Below, piece after piece: positions 17,984-26,510 of a stretch of DNA of 64,000 nt. The position numbers and the translations under genes were made by a program. Position 1 is the first letter of the stretch. Each line of letters opens with the position of its first letter. Source of the DNA: Spirochaetae bacterium HGW-Spirochaetae-3 (GTDB taxonomy: Bacteria; Spirochaetota; Spirochaetia; Treponematales; UBA12059); NCBI GenBank assembly GCA_002839315.1, contig PGXV01000010.1, positions 60,998 through 124,997 on the forward strand. The letters are read 5' to 3'. The notes beneath the pieces are model-generated. The model saw only the letters and a program-made list of their open reading frames with translations, made no database searches and was not told the DNA's origin.

Positions 17984-18535
17984 ATGCGAAGATTCACGAT
18001 ACTCGCCGCCGCCATGGCGCTCGCCGTCGCCGCGGCATCGGCGCAGTCGGCGACCGCCATAGCCGAGAAGCCGGCCATCCTGACGGCCGTCGGCCAGAGC
18101 GCCGACATGGAAATGGTCAAGGTGCTGCTCAACCGTTCCAAGGTCCCGTTCACCGCCGACCCGCTCGTCAAGGCCGCATCGCTACCGGGCGGGGCCAAGA
18201 CCCTCGTACTGACCGTAGGCGGTAGCTCCAAGGGCCTGGGCGCCGCCGGTATAAGCGTCGACGACGAGATGGCCCGCTCCAAGGCGCTGATCAAGCGCGC
18301 CAAGGAACTGGGCATGAAGATCATCGTGGTGCACGTCGGCGGCGAGGCGCGACGGGGAACCCTCTCCGACGCCTTCATCGAGGCCTGCGTACCCGCCGGA
18401 GACCTGGTCATCGTCGTGGAGGACGGCGATAAGGACGGCCTGTTCGAGAGGCTCGCCGCGCCTTCCGGGATAGCCGTCGTCAAGGTACCCAAGATCACCG
18501 CGGCCGGCGCTCCGCTCGCGGCGGCCTTCAAGTAA
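17984..18535 (+). CDS. Secreted DUF6305-like protein
   Basis: This 183-residue protein begins with a clear signal peptide (MRRFTILAAAMALAVAAASA) cleaved near AQSA, so it is periplasmic. The mature part matches what I recall of the DUF6305 family: TAVGQSADMEMVKVLL, LVLTVGGSSKGLGAAGI, IIVVHVGGEARRG followed by an acidic helix, and LVIVVEDGDKDG. The role of this family is unknown. The repeated G-G-x-S/R patterns resemble a small-ligand-binding alpha/beta fold (inference). CAGGAGA lies before the ATG. It is followed 10 bases later by a DctM-like permease for which no DctP binding protein is present, so it may be the ligand-binding partner. Confidence 0.75.
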   Translation: MRRFTILAAAMALAVAAASAQSATAIAEKPAILTAVGQSADMEMVKVLLNRSKVPFTADPLVKAASLPGGAKTLVLTVGGSSKGLGAAGISVDDEMARSKALIKRAKELGMKIIVVHVGGEARRGTLSDAFIEACVPAGDLVIVVEDGDKDGLFERLAAPSGIAVVKVPKITAAGAPLAAAFK

Positions 18536-18545
18536 GGAAACGCCC

Positions 18546-19814
18546 GTGCCATTCGAATTCACGCTCTTCCTGGCTATGGTCGGCGTATTCGCCGTCTGCG
18601 CCTTCGCCGTCAAGTTGCCCGTATCGCTCTCGATGCTCGCCGCCGCCCTGACGGGGCTCCTCGTGTCGGGCAACGGGCTAGGCATACGCCACCTCGTCGA
18701 AGGGACCTTCGGCTACGTGGACACGATCCTCGTAATAGCTACCGCGATGATCTTCATGCGGGCCGTACAGGAATCGGGAGCGCTCGACGCGCTCAATGTC
18801 GTCATCATCAAGCGTTTCAGGACCGTCCCGGCCTTGCTCCTGCCTATGCTGATGCTGGTGGCGATGTTCCCCGGCATGATCACGGGCAGCTCGAGCGCCT
18901 CCGTACTGACCGCCGGCGCCGTAGTAGCGCCGGTACTGATGATACTCGGGCTACCGGCGGCCGAGGCCGGCGCCTTCATAGCGCTTGCCGGCATCCTGGG
19001 CATGATAGCGCCACCGGTAAACATTCCCGCGATGATCATAGGCGGCGGCATCGATATGCCGTTCGTCGGCTTCGAGGTCCCCCTGCTCCTGCTTACGATG
19101 CCGCTCGCTGTCATCTTCTCGCTGACGATAGGCCTCAAGCACGTCAAGAAGCTATCCTGGGAGGCCCTGGCGCCGAAGCTGGATACCGAGACCTACGAGC
19201 GATACGGGATCAGGCTCTTCGCGCCTATCCTGGTCGTAGCGGCGCTTATGGTGCTGGGGAAAGTCGTACCGAAGTACTTCGGCATGGGATTGCCGGTCGT
19301 CTTCCTGATCGGCGCGGCACTCGCCCTCTTCGTCGGCAAGCGCTTCAATCCGCTCCTGGCCGCCAAGTCCGCGGTAGCGGACGCCCTGCCCGTCCTCGGC
19401 ATCCTCGCCGGCGTCGGCATGTTCATCCAGGTGATGACGCTGACCGGCGTCCGAGGCTTCGTGGTCGTCAGCGCCCTGTCGGTACCGCCTATCATGCTGT
19501 ACGCGGCGATCGCGATTACCATACCGCTTTTCGGCGCGGTCTCGTCGTTCGGCGCGTCCAGCGTCCTCGGCGTTCCGTTCCTCTTGGCCCTGCTCGGCAA
19601 GAACCAGATAGTCACGGCGGCCGCCCTGTCGCTCATAGCGTCGCTCGGGGACTTCATGCCGCCTACCGCGCTGTCGGCTATATTCGCCGCCCAGGTCGTC
19701 GGCGTGGAGAAGTATTCGCGGGTGCTCAGGCACCTGGTCATCCCGTCGATCGTCATACTGGCGTGGGCGCTCGTATTCATCGCCTATTCCAAGCAAATCG
19801 CCGCGATGTACTGA
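18546..19814 (+). CDS. DctM-like / TRAP large-permease family transporter
   Basis: The GTG start lies behind AAGGAAA, 10 bases after the previous stop. The 422-residue protein has about 12 hydrophobic helices and the ion-transporter features of DctM subunits: FPGMITGSSSASVLTAGAV in the first half and ASLGDFMPPTALSAIFAA in the second. It lacks neighbouring dctP and dctQ genes; instead a secreted DUF6305-like protein precedes it and a 47-residue two-helix protein follows. It probably imports a product released by the secreted ggt and M14-type enzymes, such as an amino acid, dipeptide or acyl amino acid (inference). Confidence 0.82.
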   Translation: MPFEFTLFLAMVGVFAVCAFAVKLPVSLSMLAAALTGLLVSGNGLGIRHLVEGTFGYVDTILVIATAMIFMRAVQESGALDALNVVIIKRFRTVPALLLPMLMLVAMFPGMITGSSSASVLTAGAVVAPVLMILGLPAAEAGAFIALAGILGMIAPPVNIPAMIIGGGIDMPFVGFEVPLLLLTMPLAVIFSLTIGLKHVKKLSWEALAPKLDTETYERYGIRLFAPILVVAALMVLGKVVPKYFGMGLPVVFLIGAALALFVGKRFNPLLAAKSAVADALPVLGILAGVGMFIQVMTLTGVRGFVVVSALSVPPIMLYAAIAITIPLFGAVSSFGASSVLGVPFLLALLGKNQIVTAAALSLIASLGDFMPPTALSAIFAAQVVGVEKYSRVLRHLVIPSIVILAWALVFIAYSKQIAAMY

Positions 19815-19828
19815 GAAAGGAGCCTAGG

Positions 19829-19972
19829 ATGAAGATACTGTATCTCGGCATCGCCGCGGCTATCCTCGCGCTTACCGCGTGGAACCTATGGACCGAGAAG
19901 GACTGGCGGAAGCAGGCTACGGCCGCTATGGTCGCCATTCCCCTCCTGCTCCGCGTCTTGCTTATAAAGTAG
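19829..19972 (+). CDS. 47-residue two-helix membrane protein
   Basis: ATG 19829 follows AAAGGAGCC and lies 14 bases after the permease stop. The product has two hydrophobic stretches (about residues 3-20 and 31-44) separated by a charged loop (TEKDWRKQ). It is far too short to be a DctQ subunit, but its position directly after a DctM-like gene suggests a small accessory subunit of the permease. It is followed 10 bases later by the M14-type gene. I know no characterised homologue. Confidence 0.7.
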   Translation: MKILYLGIAAAILALTAWNLWTEKDWRKQATAAMVAIPLLLRVLLIK

Positions 19973-19982
19973 GGCGTAGCGT

Positions 19983-21113
19983 ATGCAGAAAAACCATATC
20001 AGCGCCGCCATCATATCGATACTTACGCTCGCCGCCTGCGCCGTAGCCGGAGCGAGCTTCCTTGAGCACCGAAAGGTAGAGCCCATCGTCCGCGGTCCCG
20101 GCGTCACCGAGGTCGTCAAGCTCTCGGCATGGTACGCCGGGCTCGCGGGTACTCCGGCCGATACAGACGTATACGTCTTCAGGGGACAGAACCCCGGAGG
20201 CTCGATGCTCGTCATAGGAGGCACCCACCCGAACGAGCCGTCTAGCTTCCTGTCCGCCGTGCTGCTCATAGAGAACGCGTCGGCGGAGTCCGGGACGTTG
20301 TACGTCATACCGCGCGCCAACGCGTCGGGATTCACCCATAACGATCCGCAGGAAGGCGCGCCCCTAGCCTACTCGTTCACGCTGCCCGACGGCTCGAAGA
20401 GGACCTTCCGCTACGGCTCCAGGGCGACCAACCCGGTGCATCAGTGGCCCGATACCGACGTCTACGTTCACGCCGCCAGCGGCCAGACCCTTTCCGGCAA
20501 CGAGACCCGCAACCTCAACCGCGGCTATCCGGGCAGGACCGACGGCACGCTGACCGAGAAGGCCTGCTACGGCATCACCGAGATGATCCGGGCCGAGAAG
20601 ATAGACCTGAGCATCGACCTCCACGAGGCGTCCCCCGAATACCCGGTGATCAACGCCATCGTGGCCCACGAGCGCGCGATGCCGATAGCGTCGCAGGTCG
20701 TTCTCGGGCTCGAGTTCAGCGACATCACCATAGGGCTGGAGCCGTCGCCCAAGAACCTGCGCGGGCTGACCCACCGCGAGCTCGGCGACGCTACCGATAC
20801 GCTGGCCGTGCTGATGGAAACCGCCAATCCGTCCCAAGGGCGGCTACGCAGTCGTACCGACGAGGCGCTCGTACTGACCGGCAAGGATCCGTATTATGTC
20901 AAGGCTCAGAAACTCGGCCGCCTGTACGTGCCCTTCGACGAAAAGGGCCATCCCATTGAGGAACGCGTCGGCCGCCACCTGACGGCTATCGGCGAATTCG
21001 CGTTCGCCATGTCCGGCGAGTATCCCGACAGGCCGATAGAGCTGTCGGGCGTACCCGGCTACGACGACTTGGGAGCGAAGGGGCTGGGGGCCTTCCTTCG
21101 GACTGCTGACTGA
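19983..21113 (+). CDS. Exported M14-type / aspartoacylase-like deacylase
   Basis: This 376-residue protein begins with an uncleaved or signal-type hydrophobic segment (residues 7-24), placing it outside the cytoplasmic membrane. Zinc ligands are His82 and Glu85 in GGTHPNE and His214 in DLHEAS, the pattern of the succinylglutamate desuccinylase/aspartoacylase branch of the M14 family. NLNRGYPG and VLMETANPSQG fit the substrate-binding arginine/asparagine and the general-base region. It probably removes an acyl or amino acid group from an N-acyl or peptide substrate. It is the last gene of the ggt-permease cluster and is followed by a strong hairpin. Confidence 0.82.
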   Translation: MQKNHISAAIISILTLAACAVAGASFLEHRKVEPIVRGPGVTEVVKLSAWYAGLAGTPADTDVYVFRGQNPGGSMLVIGGTHPNEPSSFLSAVLLIENASAESGTLYVIPRANASGFTHNDPQEGAPLAYSFTLPDGSKRTFRYGSRATNPVHQWPDTDVYVHAASGQTLSGNETRNLNRGYPGRTDGTLTEKACYGITEMIRAEKIDLSIDLHEASPEYPVINAIVAHERAMPIASQVVLGLEFSDITIGLEPSPKNLRGLTHRELGDATDTLAVLMETANPSQGRLRSRTDEALVLTGKDPYYVKAQKLGRLYVPFDEKGHPIEERVGRHLTAIGEFAFAMSGEYPDRPIELSGVPGYDDLGAKGLGAFLRTAD

Positions 21114-21122
21114 CAGGGAACC

Positions 21123-21146
21123 GGCCGACGCCCTCGGGCGTCGGTC
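21123..21146 (+). terminator. Terminator hairpin after the M14-type gene
   Basis: A 9-bp perfect stem (CCGACGCCC with GGGCGTCGG, loop TC), extendable by two further pairs, begins 10 bases after the stop. A short TCCTTG follows rather than a full U-run. It marks the end of the ggt-to-M14 cluster. Confidence 0.6.
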
Positions 21147-21185
21147 CTTGGCGAGAGCGCCCCGTTCTGGTACAACCTCACCGAC

Positions 21186-22457
21186 ATGAATACGAAAGAC
21201 TATGAGCCCAGGAAGATAGCACCCGGGATAGCGCGGCTCTCGGCCTTGATGTTCTTCCAGTTTTTCATCGGTGGCGCCTTCGGGCCGATCCTGAGCATGT
21301 ACCTGCAATCATCGCTAGGCTTCGGTAGCGTCCGGACAGGTTTCATCATGGCCTGCTCGGCGTTCTCCAGCGTCGTGGCGCCGCTCCTGTCGGTCTACGT
21401 CATAGATCGCGTCCTGCCCGCGAAGAAGCTCTACGTCCTGAGCCACGCCATCCTGGCCGCGAGCTCCGCCGGCATGTTCGCGGCCCGCGGATTCGGGGCG
21501 TTTATCGCGTTCTACGCGATAAACGCCCTATTCATGAATCCATCTATCGGGATGCTCAACGCCATCATATTCCAACGCCTCTACGACGAGGACGGAAGCG
21601 GTAAGCATTACGGCTCCGTCAGGGTATGGGGTACCGTCGGATGGATGGGAGCCGGCTACCTTGTCTCGGGCCTGTGGACCTTGCTACCGGTCGCGTTCCC
21701 GGGCCGACCCGCCGCGGACTTCAGGGCCGGAGCCTTCCTCGTCGCCGGACTCGGATCGATCGCCTGCATCGCGCTCGCGCTGGGCCTGCCCTCGGCTCGC
21801 ATCCCCCCGAGAGCGGCGCTCGCCGCCGGGGAGCGAGGCTTGTTCCCCCGCGACGCTATGGCGACGATGAAGGTCAAGGGCGTAGCGATCCTCGCGATCG
21901 TCTACTTCCTATCGTCGGTCACGGACAAGATGTACTCGTTCGGCGCCGCCCCGTACCTCGCCAGCCTGGGCTTCGGGACCGCCTCCGTCCCGTCGCTCCT
22001 GACGCTCGGCCAGGTCACGGAGATAGTCGCCTTATTCGGCCTGGCCGCGTTGCTGTCGCGTTTCTCGTACAAGCCCGTACTGATGCTCGGGGCCTTCCTG
22101 CAGACCGCCCGCTATGTCCTCCTGTGGACCGGCGTACCGGCGCTCGGCCTCGTCGGCGTAGCCCTGCACGGGATCATTTTCGCGTGCCTCTATTCAGCCA
22201 TCCTCATGTATATAGACGGCCGCGCCGACGCCCGGTCGCGACCCGCCGTGCACCAGCTCGTTCAGTTCATCATCATAGGCACGGCGACACTGGTCGGGAA
22301 CCTGCTATCCGGCGCCCTCGGCCGCGTCGTCGGTTCGGCCGGCGGCATCGACTACCGCAATTTCTGGATATTCCCGATGGCCGGCGCCATAGCGTCGGCG
22401 TCGCTCGTGCTCTTCCTCTTCCGCGAGGATAGGCCGAAGGCGGCCGAGAGGCCCTAG
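21186..22457 (+). CDS. MFS transporter, nucleoside:H+ symporter-like
   Basis: The product is a 423-residue, 12-helix major facilitator. The segment YGSVRVWGTVGWMGAGYLVSG resembles the NHS (NupG-like) subfamily, so nucleosides are a likely but unproven substrate. A second half with ALHGIIFACLYSAILMYID and a final FLFREDRP completes the fold. No ribosome site precedes ATG 21186; an extended -10 (TGGTACAAC, TACAAC at 21171-21176) lies nine bases upstream, suggesting a leaderless or very short-leader transcript. It is separated from the preceding cluster by a terminator. The nearby PnrA-type ABC importer is consistent with nucleoside salvage. Confidence 0.85.
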   Translation: MNTKDYEPRKIAPGIARLSALMFFQFFIGGAFGPILSMYLQSSLGFGSVRTGFIMACSAFSSVVAPLLSVYVIDRVLPAKKLYVLSHAILAASSAGMFAARGFGAFIAFYAINALFMNPSIGMLNAIIFQRLYDEDGSGKHYGSVRVWGTVGWMGAGYLVSGLWTLLPVAFPGRPAADFRAGAFLVAGLGSIACIALALGLPSARIPPRAALAAGERGLFPRDAMATMKVKGVAILAIVYFLSSVTDKMYSFGAAPYLASLGFGTASVPSLLTLGQVTEIVALFGLAALLSRFSYKPVLMLGAFLQTARYVLLWTGVPALGLVGVALHGIIFACLYSAILMYIDGRADARSRPAVHQLVQFIIIGTATLVGNLLSGALGRVVGSAGGIDYRNFWIFPMAGAIASASLVLFLFREDRPKAAERP

Positions 22458-22483
22458 GCAGGCGTCTATCCCTCCTTTTTCGG

Positions 22484-22511
22484 TTGCGGATCCAGCGACG
22501 AGGCATATACT
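22484..22511 (+). promoter_or_regulatory. Promoter of the nfeD-floA operon
   Basis: TTGCGG (22484-22489), a 16-base spacer and TATACT (22506-22511) end eight bases before the nfeD ATG. The expected start of transcription is at or within a base or two of that ATG, and there is no Shine-Dalgarno sequence, so the first gene is probably translated from a leaderless mRNA. Confidence 0.6.
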
Positions 22512-22519
22512 TATAGAAT

Positions 22520-24040
22520 ATGGAAACCGCTCAAGAACGAACGACGAATAGATCCGTCCCGTCGCGGCGCCTGATCGCGGCCCTGTTTCTCGTGACGCTC
22601 GCGTCCGTCGCCGCCGCCCAAGCGGTGTACGTTATACCGATCCACGGCGACATAGAGCCGTCCACCGCGGTATTCGTCCGCAGGCAGGCGACGAAAGCCA
22701 TCGAGTCGGGAGCCGGGATCCTCATCTTCGACATCGATACGTTCGGCGGCAGGGTGGATTCCGCGTTGCGCATATCCTCGTTCATAGGGTCGATACGAAA
22801 GGCGCAGACCGTCGCGTACGTTCGATCGGGGCCCGACGGCATGGGCGTCTCGTGGTCCGCTGGCGCGCTTATAGCCATGTCCTGCTCATCTCTGTATATG
22901 GCGCCCGGTACGTCGATAGGGGCGGCGGCTCCGGTGGTCGCCGGCCCCGACGGTACGATGGAAGGCGCCGGAGAGAAATCGGTAAGCGCCGTGCGCGCCC
23001 AGATGTCCGCGCTGGCGGAGAAGAACGGCTATCCCACGTCCGTCGCGCTCGCGATGGTAGACGCCGACGTCGAGCTATACGAGATGGAGGCGGGCGGGCG
23101 ATTGACCCTGATGACGGCGGAAGACGCCGAGGCGGCGGAAAAGACCGCACCGGACGGGCCCAAGAGAGGCAGGCTGGTCAGCGGTAAGGGGAAACTCCTG
23201 TCGCTTACCGCCGGCGAGGCGGAGCGCTACGGCCTGTCTTCGGGTACCGTCTTCGACGTCGACGCGCTGCTCGGCGCGAAGGGCCTGAAAGGGCCCGCGG
23301 TAGAGATGGCTCCGACCGTCGCCGACGGCGCCGTTGCGTTCATCACGTCCGCCGGAGCGCAGTCGCTGCTCATCCTGATCGGCCTCGTCGCGATATTCAT
23401 CGAGATCAACTCACCGGGCTTCGGATTGCCCGGAACCGTGGCTCTGATAGCGTTCCTCGTCCTGTTCGGCGCCAACGCGCTGATGGGTAGCGTCGGCTCG
23501 CTCGAGCTGGTGCTCTTCATCGTAGGCGTCGCGCTCCTCGCCGTCGAGATATTCCTGCTGCCGGGATTCGGCGTGACCGGCGTCTCCGGCATAGTGATCA
23601 TAGCCGCGTCGCTCGTGCTGTCGATGCAGGATTTCGTTCTGCCGACCCTGGACTGGGAATGGGAACTGCTCGGACGAAACGTACTGACCGTCGTCGTCGG
23701 CATCCTGTCGGCGATAGCTGCGATAGGCGTGCTGGCGCTCGCCGGCCCCCGGATCAGGATGTTCGACAGGATGACGCTGAATACCGCGATATCGGATACC
23801 GCTGGAGGCCGAGCCGTCGCCGGAACCGCGGACGCCGTCGATGCGGGCCCTTCGCCCGACCCGCTGGTCGGGAAGAAAGGTACGGCGCTGACGACGCTCA
23901 GGCCTTCGGGCAGGGCGGAGATAGCGGGCCGAGCCTATAGCGTCGAGACGGAGGGGACCTTCGTCGAGGCCGGCGCCGCGTTGACGGTAACGTCCGTAGC
24001 CGGTAGCCGTATCATCGTCACCCAACGCAAGAATCAATAG
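22520..24040 (+). CDS. NfeD-family membrane-bound serine protease (ClpP class)
   Basis: The 506-residue protein has an N-terminal hydrophobic segment (about residues 15-33) and a ClpP-like domain (about 38-250). The candidate serine is in SWSAGALIAMS and the candidate lysine in EKSVSAVRAQM, as in the 1510-N protease family. Then come four or five membrane helices (about 275-415) and a C-terminal OB-fold NfeD domain (VGKKGTALTTLRPSGRAEI). Such proteins act with flotillin- or stomatin-like partners in membrane quality control, and a floA gene follows 21 bases later. The transcript is probably leaderless. Confidence 0.92.
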   Translation: METAQERTTNRSVPSRRLIAALFLVTLASVAAAQAVYVIPIHGDIEPSTAVFVRRQATKAIESGAGILIFDIDTFGGRVDSALRISSFIGSIRKAQTVAYVRSGPDGMGVSWSAGALIAMSCSSLYMAPGTSIGAAAPVVAGPDGTMEGAGEKSVSAVRAQMSALAEKNGYPTSVALAMVDADVELYEMEAGGRLTLMTAEDAEAAEKTAPDGPKRGRLVSGKGKLLSLTAGEAERYGLSSGTVFDVDALLGAKGLKGPAVEMAPTVADGAVAFITSAGAQSLLILIGLVAIFIEINSPGFGLPGTVALIAFLVLFGANALMGSVGSLELVLFIVGVALLAVEIFLLPGFGVTGVSGIVIIAASLVLSMQDFVLPTLDWEWELLGRNVLTVVVGILSAIAAIGVLALAGPRIRMFDRMTLNTAISDTAGGRAVAGTADAVDAGPSPDPLVGKKGTALTTLRPSGRAEIAGRAYSVETEGTFVEAGAALTVTSVAGSRIIVTQRKNQ

Positions 24041-24061
24041 TCAGCGCAAGGAGAGAAATAG

Positions 24062-25051
24062 ATGTTGACCATAGCCATGTACGCCGCGATCGGGCTCGTA
24101 GCCCTCGGGATCCTCTTCATGTTCTTCAAGTTCTTCGGCCTGTGGTTCAGGGCGCTGCTGTCCGGAGCCCCGGTCGGCATGGGCCGCCTTATAGGCATGT
24201 GGCTCAGGCACGTCAATCCGGCCATCATCGTCGACGCGCGCATAATGCTGTCGAAGGCGGGGATCGAAGTCCACTCCGACATGCTGGAGACGCACTTCCT
24301 GGCCAGGGGCAACGTATTCAAGGTTAGCCAGGCCCTCGTCGCGGCCAACAAGGCCGACATCCCCCTGCCCTTCCAGCGCGCGGCCGCTATAGACCTCGCC
24401 GGCAGGGACGTCCTCGAGGCCGTCAAGACGAGCGTCAATCCCAAGGTGATAGACTGCCCCGACTCGACCAAGGGCAAGTACACGATAGACGCGGTCGCTA
24501 AGGACGGCATTCAGCTCCAGGTCAAGGCGAGGGTCACCGTGCGGGCGAACATCGAGAGGCTGGTCGGCGGCGCCACCGAGGAGACGATCATCGCGCGCGT
24601 CGGCGAGGGTATCGTCACGACCATAGGCTCGTCGGAATCGTACAAGGCGGTGCTCGAGAACCCCGACCAGATATCCAAGCGCGTTCTCGGCAAGGGACTG
24701 GACGCCGGCACGGCATTCGAGATCCTGTCCATCGACATCGCCGACATAGACGTAGGCGCGAACGTCGGAGCCAAGCTACAGGCCGATCAGGCCGAGGCCG
24801 ACATGCGCAGGTTCCAGGCCGAGGCCGAGAAGCGCCGCGCCGCCGCCCAGGCCAAGGAGCAGGAGATGGTCGCGCTGGTACAGGAGAACCGCGCCAAGGT
24901 AGTGCTCGCGGAGGCCGAGATACCGCTGGCTATCGCCGAGGCGTTCAAGAAGGGCCAGCTCGGCATCATGGACTACTACAAGCTGACCAACCTGCAGGCG
25001 GATACGAAGATGCGGTCGTCGATAGGTAGCGAGAACCCGTCGGGAGCCTGA
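24062..25051 (+). CDS. floA: Flotillin-like protein FloA
   Basis: FloA forms oligomeric membrane-associated scaffolds that organise protein and lipid domains. The 329-residue length is typical. The N-terminus has one hydrophobic hairpin (residues 3-38), then an SPFH/PHB domain with [19 protein letters not shown] and [19 protein letters not shown]. The C-terminal half is Ala/Glu-rich ([20 protein letters not shown]) and predicts a coiled coil. AAGGAGAG precedes ATG. It sits between nfeD and a small membrane-protein gene that begins one base after its stop, so the three form one operon. Confidence 0.95.
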   Translation: MLTIAMYAAIGLVALGILFMFFKFFGLWFRALLSGAPVGMGRLIGMWLRHVNPAIIVDARIMLSKAGIEVHSDMLETHFLARGNVFKVSQALVAANKADIPLPFQRAAAIDLAGRDVLEAVKTSVNPKVIDCPDSTKGKYTIDAVAKDGIQLQVKARVTVRANIERLVGGATEETIIARVGEGIVTTIGSSESYKAVLENPDQISKRVLGKGLDAGTAFEILSIDIADIDVGANVGAKLQADQAEADMRRFQAEAEKRRAAAQAKEQEMVALVQENRAKVVLAEAEIPLAIAEAFKKGQLGIMDYYKLTNLQADTKMRSSIGSENPSGA

Positions 25052-25052
25052 T

Positions 25053-25529
25053 ATGGACGAGCTGCTCGACAACCTGTTCCTGCTGATACCGCTCGCGCTG
25101 CTGCTCTTCTTCCGCGTCTTCGCGGGGAGGCTCAAGGCTCGGGCGGCGCAACGGAAGGAAACCGCGATTCCGAAGGCGAAGGGTCCCGGTCAGCTGTCCC
25201 GGTTCATCGGGTACCTGACCGGCGCGCCCAAGGCCGACGACGCGCCGCTGGAGCCGCTGCACTTCGAGGAAAGCGAGGCGCGGCGCGACGATATCGGCAA
25301 GGCGCGGGAAAAGGGTCGCCCCGCCGATTCTCCGCCGTCGACTCCTATGCCTTCGGCGATCAAGACTCCCACCGCGAAGCCGCCGGCGACAAAGCCTCCG
25401 GCCGTCGAATCCCAGTACGGGAAACCGGTCGCCGCCTTCGCGTTTCCGGCCGCTATCGAACGGCTACCGCCGCTCAAGAAGGCCGTAGCGCTATCGGAGA
25501 TACTCGGGACGCCGCGTTCTATACGATAA
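25053..25529 (+). CDS. Proline-rich single-pass protein downstream of floA
   Basis: The 158-residue product starts with one membrane helix (about residues 5-25), then a basic segment, a long disordered Pro/Ala/Lys linker (TPTAKPPATKPPA), and a C-terminal helix with LPPLKKAVALSEILGTPRS. Proteins with a similar LxxAxxxSEILGxP tail occur after floA or in similar contexts in other bacteria as I recall, so the tail may dock onto a partner. The gene begins one base after the floA stop, indicating tight coupling. I do not know a function; a flotillin accessory is the simplest inference. Confidence 0.65.
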   Translation: MDELLDNLFLLIPLALLLFFRVFAGRLKARAAQRKETAIPKAKGPGQLSRFIGYLTGAPKADDAPLEPLHFEESEARRDDIGKAREKGRPADSPPSTPMPSAIKTPTAKPPATKPPAVESQYGKPVAAFAFPAAIERLPPLKKAVALSEILGTPRSIR

Positions 25530-25563
25530 CGCGGCGCCCGAACTACCGACAATACGCCGTTAT
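25526..25563. terminator. Inverted repeat between convergent operons
   Basis: ATAACGCGGCG (25526-25536) can pair with CGCCGTTAT (25555-25563) with a two-base bulge. It spans the stops of the convergent floA operon and nucleoside importer genes. It may act as a weak bidirectional terminator; no strong U-run is present. Confidence 0.3.
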
Positions 25564-26510
25564 ACTCTCTGTTCCCGATCGAACGGCTTGCCGAGCTCCG
25601 TAGGCCCGACCATCCTGGCCTTGCGCACCAGCGCGAGCACGACGATGACCAGCACGTAGGGCAGCATCACCGCGAACTCGTACGGGAAGTCGATACCCGC
25701 CACCTGGATGGACAGCTGCAGGGCCTGCGCCAGGCTGAACAGCAGCGCGCCGACCATAACGCCGACGGGGTTCCACCGGCCGAAATACACGAGGGCTACG
25801 GCTATGAAGCCGCGGCCCGCTATCAGGTCGTCGGCGAACATCTTGGCCTGCGCCAGGCTCAGGTACGCGCCCGCGAGGCCGGCCATCGCCCCGCCCAGGG
25901 CCAGAGCCTGGTAGCGGACGCGCGCCACGGGAATGCCCAGCGAGTCGGCCGCCCGGGGATAGGTACCGACGGCCCTCACCTTGAGGCCCCACGGCGTCTT
26001 GAACAGTACGTACCAGAATACCGGCACCAGGAGGAAGGCCAGATAGACGAGCGGATTGTGGTTGAACAGGATCTGACCGAGCACCGGTATCCTGGACAGC
26101 CCCGGTATCGGGAACGCCGCTATGCCGGCCACGCCCGTGACGCCTCCGACGTAATGCCTGAACAGCGTACCCGCCACTCCCCATCCGAGCATCTGTAGCC
26201 CTATGCCCGCTATGCCCTGAGGCGCCCTGAACGTCACGACGACGAGCGCGAACAGGATGCCGAGCAGGGCGCCGACGACGATCGCCAGAACGAGGCCGAT
26301 AAGGTTGGCGAACGGCGCCTGGGGCGTACCGGCCATGAAGAACGGCGGCAGGAAGGCCACGAAGGCTCCCATCGCCATGATGCCCTCGCAACCCAGGTTG
26401 AAGATGCCCGCACGCTGGTTGATAGTCTCGCCGAGCGCCGCGAGCAGCAGTGCCACCGAGAACGGCACGCCCAGGATCAGGATATTGAGCACGAACGATC
26501 CGGCGTTCAT
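25560..26510 (-). CDS. Nucleoside-type ABC transporter permease (second subunit)
   Basis: This 316-residue inner-membrane permease belongs to the BPD_transp_2 family, with about nine helices, and resembles NupQ/YufQ. Characteristic stretches are TINQRAGIFNLGCEGIMAMGAF near the N-terminus and GLAGAYLSLAQAKMFADDLIAGRGFIAVALVYFGRWNPVG, quoted here only as a region (about residues 207-246). The ATG overlaps the stop of the first permease gene (ATGA), so the two are translationally coupled. Together with the ATPase and PnrA-like binding protein upstream it forms a complete importer, most likely for purine nucleosides. Confidence 0.93.
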   Translation of the reverse strand: MNAGSFVLNILILGVPFSVALLLAALGETINQRAGIFNLGCEGIMAMGAFVAFLPPFFMAGTPQAPFANLIGLVLAIVVGALLGILFALVVVTFRAPQGIAGIGLQMLGWGVAGTLFRHYVGGVTGVAGIAAFPIPGLSRIPVLGQILFNHNPLVYLAFLLVPVFWYVLFKTPWGLKVRAVGTYPRAADSLGIPVARVRYQALALGGAMAGLAGAYLSLAQAKMFADDLIAGRGFIAVALVYFGRWNPVGVMVGALLFSLAQALQLSIQVAGIDFPYEFAVMLPYVLVIVVLALVRKARMVGPTELGKPFDREQRV

